Shown: positions 26,101 to 35,658, numbered from the stretch's first letter. The stretch: 64,000 nt of DNA from Devosia sp. Root685 (GCF_001427875.1 NZ_LMHK01000001.1:1242871-1306870), one strand, 5' to 3'. Made by a program: numbers and translations. Notes: generated by a model from the sequence alone, not told the origin.

Positions 26101-26152
26101 CTAGCCTCCCCCTAATAGGGGGAGGGATCTGCCGGTGCCAAGGGGAGGGTTA
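26101..26152. repeat. Family A-like palindromic element, copy 4 (short)
   Basis: CTCCCCC / GGGGGAG arms around TAATA (26106-26124) lie within outer CTAGCCTCCCC (26101-26111) and GGGGAGGGTTAG (26141-26152). It ends four bases before the putA stop. Confidence 0.6.
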
Positions 26153-26155
26153 GCC

Positions 26156-29100
26156 TCAGCTTGCCGTGGCGATCAGCGTGGCATTGCCGCCGGCCGCCGT
26201 GGTGTCGATGCAGACGTGGCGTTCGTGCTGCAAGCGGGCCACGTCTTCGGTTGATGTGAGGATTGGCAGGATCGGGCCGTCGCGACCGGCTAGGGTCTTG
26301 CGGATCGTTGACAGCGTCGCGTCATCGCCAAACCAGGCGACGGCGTCGAAGGTGGCGACGGCGAGCATATCCTTGTCCAGCGAGGCGACCAGCGGCACGC
26401 AACCGGCCTGGCCGGCCATGACCTTCTGGGCCGAAATATCGGCTTCGGTCGGGCCGAGGCACAAGAGGGTTCCGCGCGGCGAGACGTGCAGCACGTTGCT
26501 TTCGCCGGTGGGACCCGGCAGGGTTTCGGCGGCGGATTGCAGACCGGAATGACCCTTGGTGAAGCGAGCCACGTAGTGTGGACCGCCGGCCTTGGGGCCG
26601 GTGCCGGAGAGGCCTTCGCCGCCAAAAGGCTGGGAGCCGACGACGGCACCGATCTGGTTGCGGTTAACGTAGATATTGCCGGCGTGAACTGCGGCCGAGA
26701 CCTTCTTTACGCGGCTCGAAATACGCGTGTGCATGCCGAAGGTCAGGCCATAGCCGGAGGCGTTGATGGCGTCGATGACGCTATCGAGCTCGTCGGCCTT
26801 GAAGGTCGCGACATGGAGGACCGGCCCGAAGATTTCTTCGGGGATTTCGCCGATGCCACCGACCTTTACAACGGTGGGCGCAACGAAGGTGCCAGCGGCG
26901 GGCGCCTTCATGGCGTGAATCACATTTGTGGCGTTGACCTTCAGATACGCCTCGATTTTCTTGCGCGCCGGCTCGTCGATGATGGGGCCGATGTCGGTGG
27001 CGAGATCCCAGGGATTGCCGAGGGTCAGTTCGTCCATCGCGCCCTTGAGCATTTCAATGGTCCGCTCGGCTGCATCTTCCTGCACATAGAGCACACGGAG
27101 GGCCGAGCAGCGCTGGCCGGCGGACTGGAAAGCCGACGCGATTATGTCGCGCACCGCCTGTTCGGGCAGCGCGGTCGAGTCGACGATCATGGCGTTGAGG
27201 CCGCCGGTTTCGGCGATCAGCGGCGCCTTGGCATCGACATGCTCGGCCATGGCGCGATCGATGCGATGGGCGGTCGGCAGCGAGCCGGTGAAGGCGACGC
27301 CGGCTATGCGGGCATCTGAGGTCAGTGCTGTGCCGACGTCGGGGCCGCCCGGCATGAGCTGGATGGCGTCCGTCGGAATGCCGGCTTCGTGCATGAGCTG
27401 CACGGCGCGGAAGGCAATGAGCGGGGTCTGTGGAGCGGGCTTAGCTATCACGGGATTGCCGGCGACGAGCGCCGCGGCGATCTGGCCGGAGAAGATGGCG
27501 AGCGGAAAGTTCCATGGCGAGATGGCGACGAAGGGGCCGCGGGCAGCCGCCAGCGGCTTGGTCTCGGCTTCGTCGGCGTAGTAGCGGAGGAAGTCCACGG
27601 CCTCGCGCACTTCGGCCACCGCGTCCGCCCAGGATTTTCCGGCTTCGCGGGCTAGCAAGGCGAAGAGTTCGGCGCGGTTGGCCTCGTAGAGATCGGCCGT
27701 TTTGCGCAGCAATTCGGCGCGGGTGCCGGCGGCGGTCTGCGGCCAGGTGCTGGCGACGGCGGCAGAGATGGCCGCGGTGACGCCCTTGGCCGAAGCCGAA
27801 ACGACTTGGCCAACGATGTCGGTCGGGTCCGCCGGGTTGATGACCGGCGTGGTTTCGCTTGAGGCTTCCGCAAGCGGCAGCGGTGTTGCGAGCCATTGAG
27901 TCTTGCAGAAGGCTTCGCGGGCCGCCTCCACGGCGCCGAAGGCCAGCGGATCGGTCAGGTCGAGACCAGCCGAATTGCGGCGCGCGCCGAAGACGGCATC
28001 GGGCAGCGGGATGTTGGGGTTGGCAAAGGTGTCGAGCGCGAGGAGCTTGGCGATCGGGTCTTCGGCAACCTTGGCGGCCGGAATGTCCTCGTCGGCGATC
28101 TGATAGACGAAGGAGCCGTTGGCGCCGTTTTCGAGCAGGCGACGCACAAGATAGGCCAGCAGATCCTTGTGCGGACCGACCGGCGCATAAATGCGCGTAC
28201 GCGTGCCGTGGTTGGTGCGCAGCACTTCGTGCAGGCGCTCGCCCATGCCGTGGAGGCGCTGGAACTCATAGGTGTCGTTGAGGCGTCCTGCTTCGGCGGC
28301 GAGATGCAAAACGGCAGCGGCCGTGTGGGCATTGTGCGAGGCGAACTGAGGATAGACGCGCTTCTTGGAAAACAGCTTTCGCGCCGCAGCGATGTAGCTG
28401 ACGTCGGTGATGGCTTTGCGGGTGTATACAGGAAACCCCGGCAGGCCGAGTACCTGGGCGCGCTTGATTTCGGCATCCCAATAGGCGCCCTTCACCAGAC
28501 GCACCATGATCTTGCGATCGTACTTTTCGGCCGTGGCATCGAGCCAGTCGATCAGCGGCAGGACGCGCTTGCCATAGGCCTGAACGACGACGCCAAAGCC
28601 TTCCCAACCGGCGAGTTCGGGTGTTGCCAGCACGGCCTCGATGATTTCCATCGAGAGATCGAGGCGATCCATTTCTTCGGCGTCGATATTGAAGCCCATG
28701 TTCGCTTCGCGGGCGGCAATAGCCAGTTGCCGAGTGGCTTCAACGAGTTCGGTTAGGACGCGCTCGCGCTTGGCATATTCGTAGCGTGGGTGCAGCGCGG
28801 AGAGTTTTACGGAAATGCCGGGATTGTCGCGCACCGCCGAGGAGGTGCAGTGCGGGGCGAGCGTCGCGATGGCATCCGAATAAGCGTTGAAGTAGCGCTC
28901 TGCGTCTTCGGCGGTGCGGGCGGCTTCGCCGAGCATGTCGTAAGAATAGCGATAGCCCAATGCTTCGGGCTTTTTAGCATTGGTGACGGCTTCGTCGATG
29001 GTGCGGCCAAAGACGAACTGGCTGCCGAGGAGGCGCATGGCCTGGCCGACGGCGGTGCGAATGACCGGTTCGCCGAGACGGGCAACGGCGCGGTGCAGCG

Positions 29101-29524
29101 CGTTCCTGGGGCCGACTTCGGGATCGCCGAGCACGTCAGCCGTGAGGTTCAGCGCCCAGGAGGAGAAATTGACGAGCGAATTGGAGGAGCCGCCGAAATG
29201 GCTGGCCCAGTCAGACCCGCCAACCTTGTCGTGGATCAGCATGTCGACGGTTTCCGCATCGGGAACGCGCAACAGCGCTTCGGCCAGCGACATCAGCGCC
29301 ACGCCTTCGTCGGTCGCGAGACCATATTCGGCGAGGAAGCTTTCCATCAGGCCGAGCTTGTTGCCGGTGCGGACTGATGTCACCAGCTTTTCGGCATGGC
29401 CGGAGATGGTCTGGCGTTGCGCGGCATCAAGGCCGGTGGCCTCGATCAGCTGGGGAACAAGGATGTTTTCATCCGCATAGATACGGGCGCGCATGGAGTC
29501 GCGAAAGGCGGTCGTGTCGGTCAT
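26156..29524 (-). CDS. putA: Bifunctional proline dehydrogenase / L-glutamate-gamma-semialdehyde dehydrogenase
   Basis: A 1122-residue PutA that oxidises proline to glutamate at the membrane, passing electrons to quinone through FAD and then to NAD. The N-terminus MTDTTAFRDSMRARIYADE has no ribbon-helix-helix domain, so it is not an autorepressor. The proline dehydrogenase barrel (about 180-480) has NIDAEEMDRLDLS, VRLVKGAYWDAEIKRAQ and FASHNAHT. The aldehyde dehydrogenase (about 560-1010) has SPWNFPLAIF, the glutamate in AETGGLNAM and the catalytic cysteine in SAGQRCSALR. It is divergent from an Lrp-family gene. Confidence 0.97.
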   Translation of the reverse strand: MTDTTAFRDSMRARIYADENILVPQLIEATGLDAAQRQTISGHAEKLVTSVRTGNKLGLMESFLAEYGLATDEGVALMSLAEALLRVPDAETVDMLIHDKVGGSDWASHFGGSSNSLVNFSSWALNLTADVLGDPEVGPRNALHRAVARLGEPVIRTAVGQAMRLLGSQFVFGRTIDEAVTNAKKPEALGYRYSYDMLGEAARTAEDAERYFNAYSDAIATLAPHCTSSAVRDNPGISVKLSALHPRYEYAKRERVLTELVEATRQLAIAAREANMGFNIDAEEMDRLDLSMEIIEAVLATPELAGWEGFGVVVQAYGKRVLPLIDWLDATAEKYDRKIMVRLVKGAYWDAEIKRAQVLGLPGFPVYTRKAITDVSYIAAARKLFSKKRVYPQFASHNAHTAAAVLHLAAEAGRLNDTYEFQRLHGMGERLHEVLRTNHGTRTRIYAPVGPHKDLLAYLVRRLLENGANGSFVYQIADEDIPAAKVAEDPIAKLLALDTFANPNIPLPDAVFGARRNSAGLDLTDPLAFGAVEAAREAFCKTQWLATPLPLAEASSETTPVINPADPTDIVGQVVSASAKGVTAAISAAVASTWPQTAAGTRAELLRKTADLYEANRAELFALLAREAGKSWADAVAEVREAVDFLRYYADEAETKPLAAARGPFVAISPWNFPLAIFSGQIAAALVAGNPVIAKPAPQTPLIAFRAVQLMHEAGIPTDAIQLMPGGPDVGTALTSDARIAGVAFTGSLPTAHRIDRAMAEHVDAKAPLIAETGGLNAMIVDSTALPEQAVRDIIASAFQSAGQRCSALRVLYVQEDAAERTIEMLKGAMDELTLGNPWDLATDIGPIIDEPARKKIEAYLKVNATNVIHAMKAPAAGTFVAPTVVKVGGIGEIPEEIFGPVLHVATFKADELDSVIDAINASGYGLTFGMHTRISSRVKKVSAAVHAGNIYVNRNQIGAVVGSQPFGGEGLSGTGPKAGGPHYVARFTKGHSGLQSAAETLPGPTGESNVLHVSPRGTLLCLGPTEADISAQKVMAGQAGCVPLVASLDKDMLAVATFDAVAWFGDDATLSTIRKTLAGRDGPILPILTSTEDVARLQHERHVCIDTTAAGGNATLIATAS

Positions 29525-29618
29525 GGAAGAGCACTCAAAAGCGTTGCCTTAAAATGCCAGAAGCCGGGAAGTCGTTTCGCCTATTTGTATGGCCGCAACG
29601 CGACGACGGTGGTAATTT

Positions 29619-29632
29619 TGCCTGACTAGGCA
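29619..29632. promoter_or_regulatory. Possible Lrp-type operator between putA and its regulator
   Basis: TGCCT-GACT-AGGCA is a short perfect inverted repeat 13 bp before the regulator ATG, in the 120-bp divergent gap. The position suits autoregulation, but one short palindrome is weak evidence. Confidence 0.35.
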
Positions 29633-29644
29633 GGCGAAAGCACC

Positions 29645-30112
29645 ATGAGAACCGTCACTCTCGAAACTTTAGACCAGATCGACCGCAAAATTCTTGATGA
29701 GCTGGCGCGTGATGGCCGCATCAGCGTCGCCGAACTGAGCCGCAGGGTCAATCTTTCCAAGACTCCATGCCAGGCGCGGATCAAGCGTTTGGAGGCCGAG
29801 GGCTATATCCTGGGCTATCGCGCGGTCGTGGATCCCAAGCGACTGGGATTGCCCCATGTCGCCTTTGTGGAAGTCAAACTTTCCGATACGCGCAAGGCGG
29901 CGCTTGCAGCCTTTAACAAGGCCGTGCGCGCCCTGCCTGAGGTCGAACAGGCGCACATGATCGCGTCCAGTTTCGACTATCTGTTGAAGGTGCGCACCAA
30001 GGATATCGCCGCCTATCGCGAGGTGCTGGGCGAAAAAATCTCGGCCCTACCGCATGTTGCCCATACGAGCACGCATGTCTCGATGGAGGCCGTTAAGGAC
30101 GACGCCGAATAG
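29645..30112 (+). CDS. Lrp/AsnC-family regulator, probably of proline catabolism (PutR-like)
   Basis: A 155-residue Lrp-family protein. The helix-turn-helix occupies about 12-60 (LDQIDRKILDELARDGRISVAELSR, quoted in part as LDELARDGRISVAEL; then VNLSKTPCQARIKRLE). The C-terminal RAM ligand-binding domain follows with VAFVEVKLS and HMIASSFDYLLKV. Divergent Lrp-type genes next to putA are known proline-responsive activators in alphaproteobacteria, and the position here fits. The proline response itself is inferred. Confidence 0.9.
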   Translation: MRTVTLETLDQIDRKILDELARDGRISVAELSRRVNLSKTPCQARIKRLEAEGYILGYRAVVDPKRLGLPHVAFVEVKLSDTRKAALAAFNKAVRALPEVEQAHMIASSFDYLLKVRTKDIAAYREVLGEKISALPHVAHTSTHVSMEAVKDDAE

Positions 30113-30248
30113 AGCAGCGATTTCATGCGGATTGCGACGAAAGCCTACAAATTAGTCTTGTGTTAACTCGGCCGCAAAAATAGGCTGAAATTCGAGGGAG
30201 CACACTCAATCACCAGCGGTCCCAAGCCTGCTGGAACAGGGAACAGAC

Positions 30249-31286
30249 ATGTCACGTATCGTTGCAACCACTCTGGCACTTGGCCTTGCCGCCACGGCCG
30301 CTTTTGCTACGCCTGCCTTCGCGCAGACCAAGACGCTCACCATCTCCTGGTGGGGTTTTAACGGCGAAAAGCTCGAATCCATCATTCTGGCCCCGTTCCG
30401 CGAAAAGTGCGGTTGCGAAATCCAGTTCGAAACCGGCAATAATGGCGAGCGCCTGAACAAACTGCAGATCCGCGATGGCGCTGGCGTCGACGTGGCCTAT
30501 TTCACTGACAATTTCAGCCAGCAGGGCATCGAACTGGGCCTGTTCCAGAAACTCGATCGCACCAAGCTCCCGAACCTTGAAGGCGCTTACGATCTCGCCC
30601 AAGACCCGCAGGGCGGCTATGGCCCGGCCTATTCGATCGGCCGCGTCGGCGTCGTCTATGACAGTGCCAAGGTAACGACTCCGATCACCTCGTGGAACGA
30701 CCTGTGGCGCGAAGACCTCGCCTCTTCCCTGTCGCTGCCGGGTATCACCACCACGGCCGGTCCGATGGTCGTGCTCAAGGCCGGTGACCATCAGGGCGTC
30801 GATGCCTTCGCGGATCCCGATGGCGCCTTTGCGGGCGTTGAAGCGCTGAAGCCGAATGTGGTGAAAAACTACAATACCGGCTCGGAGATGATCAATCTCT
30901 TCTCGACCGGCGAAGTCACCGCGGCCATCGCTCAGGACTTTACCCTGGCCCAGATCCAGGCCGCGGTTCCCACCGTCGTCTGGGCTGACCTGTCCGAAGG
31001 TTCGATCGCAACGCTCAACACGGTCAATATTCCGAAGGGTGCTGCCGAGCCGGAATTGGCCTATGAGTTCATCAACTTCATCCTGTCGCCCGAAATCCAG
31101 CAGCAGTTGGCCGAACAGGGCGTTGATGCTCCGGTCAATACCTCGGTCACCCTGACGCCGGAACAGGCAGCGCTCTGGACCTATGGTGCGGACGTGATCG
31201 CCGGCCTGCAGCGCGTCGACTATGCCAAGCTCAATGCCGCCAAGGGCGGCTGGGTCGATCGCTGGAACGAAATCTTCGGCATGTAA
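30249..31286 (+). CDS. PotD/iron-type ABC substrate-binding protein
   Basis: A 345-residue extracellular binding protein of family 1, spermidine/putrescine branch. Sec signal at about 1-25 (ALGLAATAAFATPAFAQ). The mature start TLTISWWGFNGEKLESIILAPF is followed by DVAYFTDNFSQQGIELGLFQKLD and YGPAYSIGRVGVVYD. The family resemblance is clear, but the conserved polyamine-binding acidic set cannot be checked by eye, so another cargo is possible. AGGGAACAG precedes the ATG. It is the first gene of an operon with two permeases and an ATPase. Confidence 0.88.
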   Translation: MSRIVATTLALGLAATAAFATPAFAQTKTLTISWWGFNGEKLESIILAPFREKCGCEIQFETGNNGERLNKLQIRDGAGVDVAYFTDNFSQQGIELGLFQKLDRTKLPNLEGAYDLAQDPQGGYGPAYSIGRVGVVYDSAKVTTPITSWNDLWREDLASSLSLPGITTTAGPMVVLKAGDHQGVDAFADPDGAFAGVEALKPNVVKNYNTGSEMINLFSTGEVTAAIAQDFTLAQIQAAVPTVVWADLSEGSIATLNTVNIPKGAAEPELAYEFINFILSPEIQQQLAEQGVDAPVNTSVTLTPEQAALWTYGADVIAGLQRVDYAKLNAAKGGWVDRWNEIFGM

Positions 31287-31294
31287 GATTTTCA

Positions 31295-31320
31295 GGTGGG
31301 GGAGGCGCGCTTCCCCCACC
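31295..31320 (+). promoter_or_regulatory. Intercistronic stem-loop after the PotD-like gene
   Basis: A GGTGGGGGA / TCCCCCACC stem with a GC-rich loop starts 9 bp after the stop. It is followed by CTCC rather than a T-tract, so partial termination or protection of the upstream mRNA from decay is likely. Confidence 0.65.
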
Positions 31321-31360
31321 CTCCTTTCTGCATGACTATCCACAGCCAATTCACGGAGCC

Positions 31361-31380
31361 ATTCCCGCGGATGCGGGAAT
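31361..31380. repeat. Small palindrome ATTCCCGC..GCGGGAAT
   Basis: A perfect 8-bp stem with a GGAT loop, 108 bp before the permease ATG. The sequence resembles short REP-like palindromes found in many genomes. Confidence 0.5.
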
Positions 31381-31488
31381 CCCTCTAGAGCTTGGCTCCT
31401 TAGAATGTCGCTGACGTGGAAAAAAGCGTCGCAAGGCGGCAAGAGTAATGCGGTGGTTGAGGGGCTACCAAGGAAAAGGCCATAGGCG

Positions 31489-32313
31489 ATGAAACGCTTT
31501 GCAGGCTGGACGCTGGCTTCGCCGGCAACCCTGCTGGTGCTGCTGGGACTAGTTGCTCCCGTTGCAGCCACTATCTACACCACCTTCGGCACGCCGGGCG
31601 GGCCGTTCGCGACCTATCAGGCCTTCTTCGGCAGCGGCTTCCGTCGCACGGTGCTGCTGCGGACCATCAACGTGTCGCTGATCGTCACGCTGATCGCCGT
31701 CGTCATCGGCTTTATCACCGCCTATGTCGTTTCGCGCGCCCCGGGCTGGCTCAAATCCATCCTGATCATTGCGGCAGTCTTCCCGCTGCTGACGGGCGTC
31801 GTCGTGCGCTCGTTCGCCTGGCTGATTATCCTTGGCAAGAACGGCATTCTCAATTCGACGCTGATCAATCTCGGTGTGATCGCCGAGCCGCTCTCCATGC
31901 TCTACACGCAGGGGTCGGTCATCGTTGCCATGGTCTACCTTTTCGTACCGCTGATGGTACTCACCCTTGTCGGCGTGCTCGAAGCCATTCCCGATGATCT
32001 GATCCAGGCTTCGGCCTCGCTCGGCGCCAATTCCTGGGCGACGTTCACCCAGGTCATCCTGCCGCTCGCTGTGCCGGGCCTGATCGTCGGCGCCGTGCTG
32101 GTCTTTACCGGCAGCTTTACCTCATACGCGACGCCCCAGCTTCTCGGTGGCGAGCAGGTGATGATGATGGGCACGCTGATGTATCAGCAGGCCATGGTCA
32201 CCTTCGATTGGGTGAGTGCCTCCACCATCGCCGCCATCATGGTGGTGATCACCATTGCCATCGTCATGGCCATGAACGCCGCGGCGCGCCGCCTCAACCC
32301 GATGACCGTCTGA
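31489..32313 (+). CDS. PotB-like ABC permease
   Basis: A 274-residue permease with about six membrane helices, the first at about 8-28 (TLLVLLGLVAPVAATIYTTF). The EAA loop is EAIPDDLIQASASLGANSWATFTQVILP (core QASASLGANSWATF). It forms the transmembrane channel with the next gene's product. A 202-bp gap with two stem-loops precedes it, so it may be expressed below the binding protein. Its stop overlaps the next start by one base (TGATG). Confidence 0.9.
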   Translation: MKRFAGWTLASPATLLVLLGLVAPVAATIYTTFGTPGGPFATYQAFFGSGFRRTVLLRTINVSLIVTLIAVVIGFITAYVVSRAPGWLKSILIIAAVFPLLTGVVVRSFAWLIILGKNGILNSTLINLGVIAEPLSMLYTQGSVIVAMVYLFVPLMVLTLVGVLEAIPDDLIQASASLGANSWATFTQVILPLAVPGLIVGAVLVFTGSFTSYATPQLLGGEQVMMMGTLMYQQAMVTFDWVSASTIAAIMVVITIAIVMAMNAAARRLNPMTV

Positions 32314-33101
32314 TGCCGACAAAAATCCATCCCGCCCTGATCGGCTTCACCGCTCTCGTTTTTTTGTTCCTCGTGGGGCCGCTCGTTATCGTGGTGGGCG
32401 CAGCCCTCAGCGACACGACATTCCTCACCTTCCCCCCGCAGGGGTTTAGCCTGCGCTGGTTCCAGAACATCTTTGAGATCGACGCCTTCCGGCGCACCAT
32501 TCTCACGAGTTTGCAGGTCGCCGTTATCTCGACCTTCGTGGCGCTGCTGATCGGTATTCCGGCGTCTTACGCCATGAGCCGCTACCGCATCCAGCTGCCG
32601 GGCTGGCTCTCGACCCTGTTCGTGCTGCCGGTGCTGGTGCCCGAACTGGTGCTGGGCTTTTCGCTCTTGAAAAACCTCGCCTTCCAGTTCAATGCGCCGA
32701 TCTTTCTGTCGCTGATCATCGGCCACACGATCCTGATCCTGCCCTATGTGATCAGGGTGATTTCGGCCTCGCTCGCCTCGTTCGATTTTTCCATCGAGGA
32801 AGCCGCGATCAGCCTGGGTTCGCCGCCATTGAAGACCTTCTTCACCGTGCTCCTGCCCAATGTCCGCTCGGGCGTGATCGCGGCCTTCATCCTGGCCTTC
32901 ATCACCTCGGTCAACGATGTGTCGATCTCGATCTTCCTCACAGGACCGGGCATTTCGACCCTCCCCATTCAGCTGCTCGCGCATATGGAGCAGTTTTTCG
33001 ATCCTACCGTCGCCTCGGTTTCGGTCATGCTCATGGTGCTCACAGTGGCCGTCATGGCCATTGTCGAGCGCACGCTGGGCCTCACCTTCCTTGCCAAATA
33101 G
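32313..33101 (+). CDS. PotC-like ABC permease
   Basis: A 262-residue permease with about six helices; the first is ALIGFTALVFLFLVGPLVIV. The EAA loop is FDFSIEEAAISLGSPPLKTFFTVLLP (core EEAAISLGSPPLKTF). FRRTILTSLQVAVIST and SYAMSRYRI are typical of the C subunit. The ATG at 32313 sits in the stop of the previous gene. Open frame upstream of it belongs to the potB-like coding region in another frame. Confidence 0.9.
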   Translation: MPTKIHPALIGFTALVFLFLVGPLVIVVGAALSDTTFLTFPPQGFSLRWFQNIFEIDAFRRTILTSLQVAVISTFVALLIGIPASYAMSRYRIQLPGWLSTLFVLPVLVPELVLGFSLLKNLAFQFNAPIFLSLIIGHTILILPYVIRVISASLASFDFSIEEAAISLGSPPLKTFFTVLLPNVRSGVIAAFILAFITSVNDVSISIFLTGPGISTLPIQLLAHMEQFFDPTVASVSVMLMVLTVAVMAIVERTLGLTFLAK

Positions 33102-33110
33102 AGGTCTGCC

Positions 33111-34178
33111 GTGACCAAGCCGCTTTCCATTCGCAACATCACCGCCCACTACGGCCAGACCAAGGTTCTCGAAGACCTGTCGCTCGACATCGCCGAGGGT
33201 GAACTCGTTTCCCTCCTCGGCGCCTCCGGCTGCGGCAAGACCACGACCCTGCGCCTCGTCGCCGGCTTCCTGCAACCGACCTCGGGCAATATCACGCTCG
33301 GCGGCAAGGATCTGACGAAGCTGCCGGCGCATCAGCGCGATATTGGCCTCGTGTTCCAGAACTATGCGCTGTTTCCCCATCTTAGCGTGGCCGAAAATGT
33401 CGGCTTCGGCCTCAAGCAGCGCGGCATTTCGGGCGAAGCGAAAACCAAACGCGTCGGCGCCATGCTAGAAAGGGTCGGCCTTGCCCATCTAGCCGAGCGC
33501 CTGCCCGGCGCCCTTTCGGGTGGCCAGAAGCAGCGCGTGGCCCTCGCCCGCGCCCTCGTGATCGAGCCGCCACTGCTGATGTTCGATGAGCCGCTGTCGA
33601 ACCTCGATGCCAAGCTGCGCGTCGATATGCGCGTCGAAATCCGCCAGCTGCAGCGCGCCAATGGCACGACCTCGGTCTATGTGACCCATGATCAGGAGGA
33701 GGCCTTCTCGATCTCGGATCGCGTCGCCATCATGCATGCGGGCAAGATCATGCAGCTCGACACGCCGGAAAACCTTTATCAGCGCCCGGCCAATGCCTTC
33801 GTCGCCCGCTTCGTCGGCTTCGAAAATCTTGTGCCGATGAAGGTCGTGGCACGCGATGGAGCCCAGATCACGGCGGAGGCCGCGGGTGGGGTAAAGCTGA
33901 CGCTGGGTCTTGAGCATTTTGGCGCCATTCCCGACAATTTCGTGCTGGCCTGCCGTGCCGATGGCCTCGCGGTCACCGACAATATGGGTGCCGAAGGCAT
34001 CCCGACGACGCTGGGCCTGCGCACCTATCTCGGGCGCGCCTATCAATACCAGAGCGATACCGCAGCCGGCATGCTGGTGGCCAATGGACCGCTCTCGCGG
34101 CCGCTTGAGCCTGGTTCGAGTGCCAAGCTGGTGCCGGTGCCGGATCAGTGCACTATTCTGGCGGTGGAAACGCCGTGA
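33111..34178 (+). CDS. PotA-like ABC ATPase
   Basis: A 355-residue ATPase. Walker A is GASGCGKTT, the Q-loop segment is GLVFQNYALFPHLSV, the signature is LSGGQKQR, Walker B is LLMFDEPLSNLD and the switch is in YVTHDQEEA. A TOBE domain follows from about residue 245, as in PotA and other CUT1/polyamine ATPases. GTG start with GAGGT upstream, 9 bp after the permease stop. It completes the importer started at 30249. A family A palindrome follows the stop. Confidence 0.92.
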   Translation: MTKPLSIRNITAHYGQTKVLEDLSLDIAEGELVSLLGASGCGKTTTLRLVAGFLQPTSGNITLGGKDLTKLPAHQRDIGLVFQNYALFPHLSVAENVGFGLKQRGISGEAKTKRVGAMLERVGLAHLAERLPGALSGGQKQRVALARALVIEPPLLMFDEPLSNLDAKLRVDMRVEIRQLQRANGTTSVYVTHDQEEAFSISDRVAIMHAGKIMQLDTPENLYQRPANAFVARFVGFENLVPMKVVARDGAQITAEAAGGVKLTLGLEHFGAIPDNFVLACRADGLAVTDNMGAEGIPTTLGLRTYLGRAYQYQSDTAAGMLVANGPLSRPLEPGSSAKLVPVPDQCTILAVETP

Positions 34179-34195
34179 TGCTGGTGCGTGGGGAT

Positions 34196-34311
34196 CACCC
34201 CCTCCCATCCTCCCCCATCAAGGGGGAGGTGCCGACCCAGTTTGGGGCAGTATCTGTTCATAGCCACCAGCCAGACACCTCCCCCTTGATGGGGGAGGAT
34301 GGGAGGGGGTG
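34196..34311. repeat. Family A palindromic element, copy 5 (perfect 36-nt arms)
   Basis: Thirty-six-base arms at 34196-34231 and 34276-34311 are exact reverse complements, separated by 44 bp. The spacer (CCCAGTTTGGGGCAG...CCACCAGCC) resembles the spacer of the copy at 47308. It fills the gap between the PotA-like gene and the amidohydrolase, ending 24 bp before that ATG. Confidence 0.9.
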
Positions 34312-34335
34312 GAGCCGCGCGCTCCAAGCTACCCA

Positions 34336-35658
34336 ATGAGCACCCTTCTCACCAATGCCCTCATCGTCACCATGGACGATGCCTTGACCGTCCATGAAAA
34401 CGGTTGGGTCCAGGTAGAGGGCACGACGATCACCGCACTAGGCTCCGGCAAGCCGCCAAGCGTACTCGGTGCGGAAATCGTCGATTGCGGCGACGATATC
34501 GTCATGCCGGGCATGGTCAATGCCCATTGCCACATGGGCATGTCGGTGTTCCGCGGTCTCGGCGAAGATGTCGATGATCGGCTCTATCGTTATATCCTGC
34601 CGCTCGAACGCAAGTTCGTATCGCCGGAAATGGTGCGCATCGGTTCGGCGCTGTCGGCGCTGGAAATGATCCAGGGCGGCGTGACCACCGTTGCCGACAT
34701 GTATTACTTCGAAACCGAGGTGGGCGATGTCTGCGACGAGGCGGGGCTGCGCGCCATTGTCGGGCAGACGCTGGCGGATTTTGATCCGCCTGATCACAAG
34801 ACTTTTGACGAGGGCTTTGCGCGGGTCGAAGAGCTGGTCGATCGGTTTGCCGGCCACCCATTGGTCACCCCTTCGATAGCCCCGCATGCCCCCTACTCTA
34901 CCGGCCGCGACGTGATGGCGCGCATCGCCCAGTGGTCGGCCGATCACCCCGACGTGCCCGTGCAAATGCACCTCGCCGAGAGTTCGCTGGAGGTGAAGTG
35001 GGCACTCGATACGCATGGCAAGTCCACCGTCGCCGTGACGGCCGAAGCGGGCCTCCTGAAGCCCAATCTCATCTGCGCGCACTGCCTGCAACTCGATGAC
35101 GCCGATATCCGCATGATGTCCGAGCATCAGGTTTGCGTCGTGACCAATCCGCGCTCCAATGGCAAAGCCGGTCGCGGCATCGCGCCGGTCGAAAAGATGC
35201 GCAATGCAGGCTTGCCCGCCGGTATTGGCAGCGATGGCGCCATGAGCGGCAATACGCTCGATCTCTTCAGCCAATTCGCGCCGGTTTCAATGTTTGCCAA
35301 ACTCCTGGCTGGTTCGCGGAAGCCGCTGCCGGCGGTGGACGTGATCCGCATGGCGACCATCGAGGGCGCGCGGGCCTTGAGCCTCAATTTGAAGACCGGC
35401 TCGCTGGAGGTTGGAAAGCAGGCGGACCTGATCCGCATCAGCCTCGCCGCGCCGCGTTTCCACCCAATATATGATCCCTATTCCGCACTGGTTTTTGCGG
35501 CCATGCCGTCGGACGTGACCGACACCATGGTTGCCGGACGCTGGCTGATGCGCGACCGGAAGGTGCAGACGCTGGATGTCGGCAAGACCGTCGCCGATGC
35601 CAATCAGATTGCCCGCCAGTTCAAGGCGGAAATGGATAGGATCGACCGCCAGGGCTAA
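34336..35658 (+). CDS. TrzA/MtaD-type amidohydrolase (deaminase of adenosine-like or triazine-like substrates)
   Basis: A 440-residue metal-dependent hydrolase. Metal and catalytic motifs are MPGMVNAHCHMGM (His-x-His), SIAPHAPYS, the catalytic glutamate in MHLAES, ICAHCLQL and GSDGAMSGN (Asp). The order matches the S-adenosylhomocysteine/methylthioadenosine and TrzA-type deaminases rather than cytosine deaminase. The substrate is not certain. The ATG at 34336 begins directly after a family A element and is preferred to an upstream in-frame start inside the repeat. A nucleoside hydrolase follows 40 bp later. Confidence 0.85.
   Translation: MSTLLTNALIVTMDDALTVHENGWVQVEGTTITALGSGKPPSVLGAEIVDCGDDIVMPGMVNAHCHMGMSVFRGLGEDVDDRLYRYILPLERKFVSPEMVRIGSALSALEMIQGGVTTVADMYYFETEVGDVCDEAGLRAIVGQTLADFDPPDHKTFDEGFARVEELVDRFAGHPLVTPSIAPHAPYSTGRDVMARIAQWSADHPDVPVQMHLAESSLEVKWALDTHGKSTVAVTAEAGLLKPNLICAHCLQLDDADIRMMSEHQVCVVTNPRSNGKAGRGIAPVEKMRNAGLPAGIGSDGAMSGNTLDLFSQFAPVSMFAKLLAGSRKPLPAVDVIRMATIEGARALSLNLKTGSLEVGKQADLIRISLAAPRFHPIYDPYSALVFAAMPSDVTDTMVAGRWLMRDRKVQTLDVGKTVADANQIARQFKAEMDRIDRQG

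Noticed and set aside
26290..29480. Several 100-290 codon frames opposite putA
   Set aside because: All are shadows of the complete PutA frame, which shows every catalytic motif.
30252..31571. A 439-codon open frame on minus
   Set aside because: Antisense to the PotD-like gene and its hairpins; composition is that of a shadow frame.
34196..34311. Insertion sequence ends
   Set aside because: The arms are perfect inverted repeats, but only 44 bp lie between them, there is no transposase, and no target-site duplication is visible at the borders.
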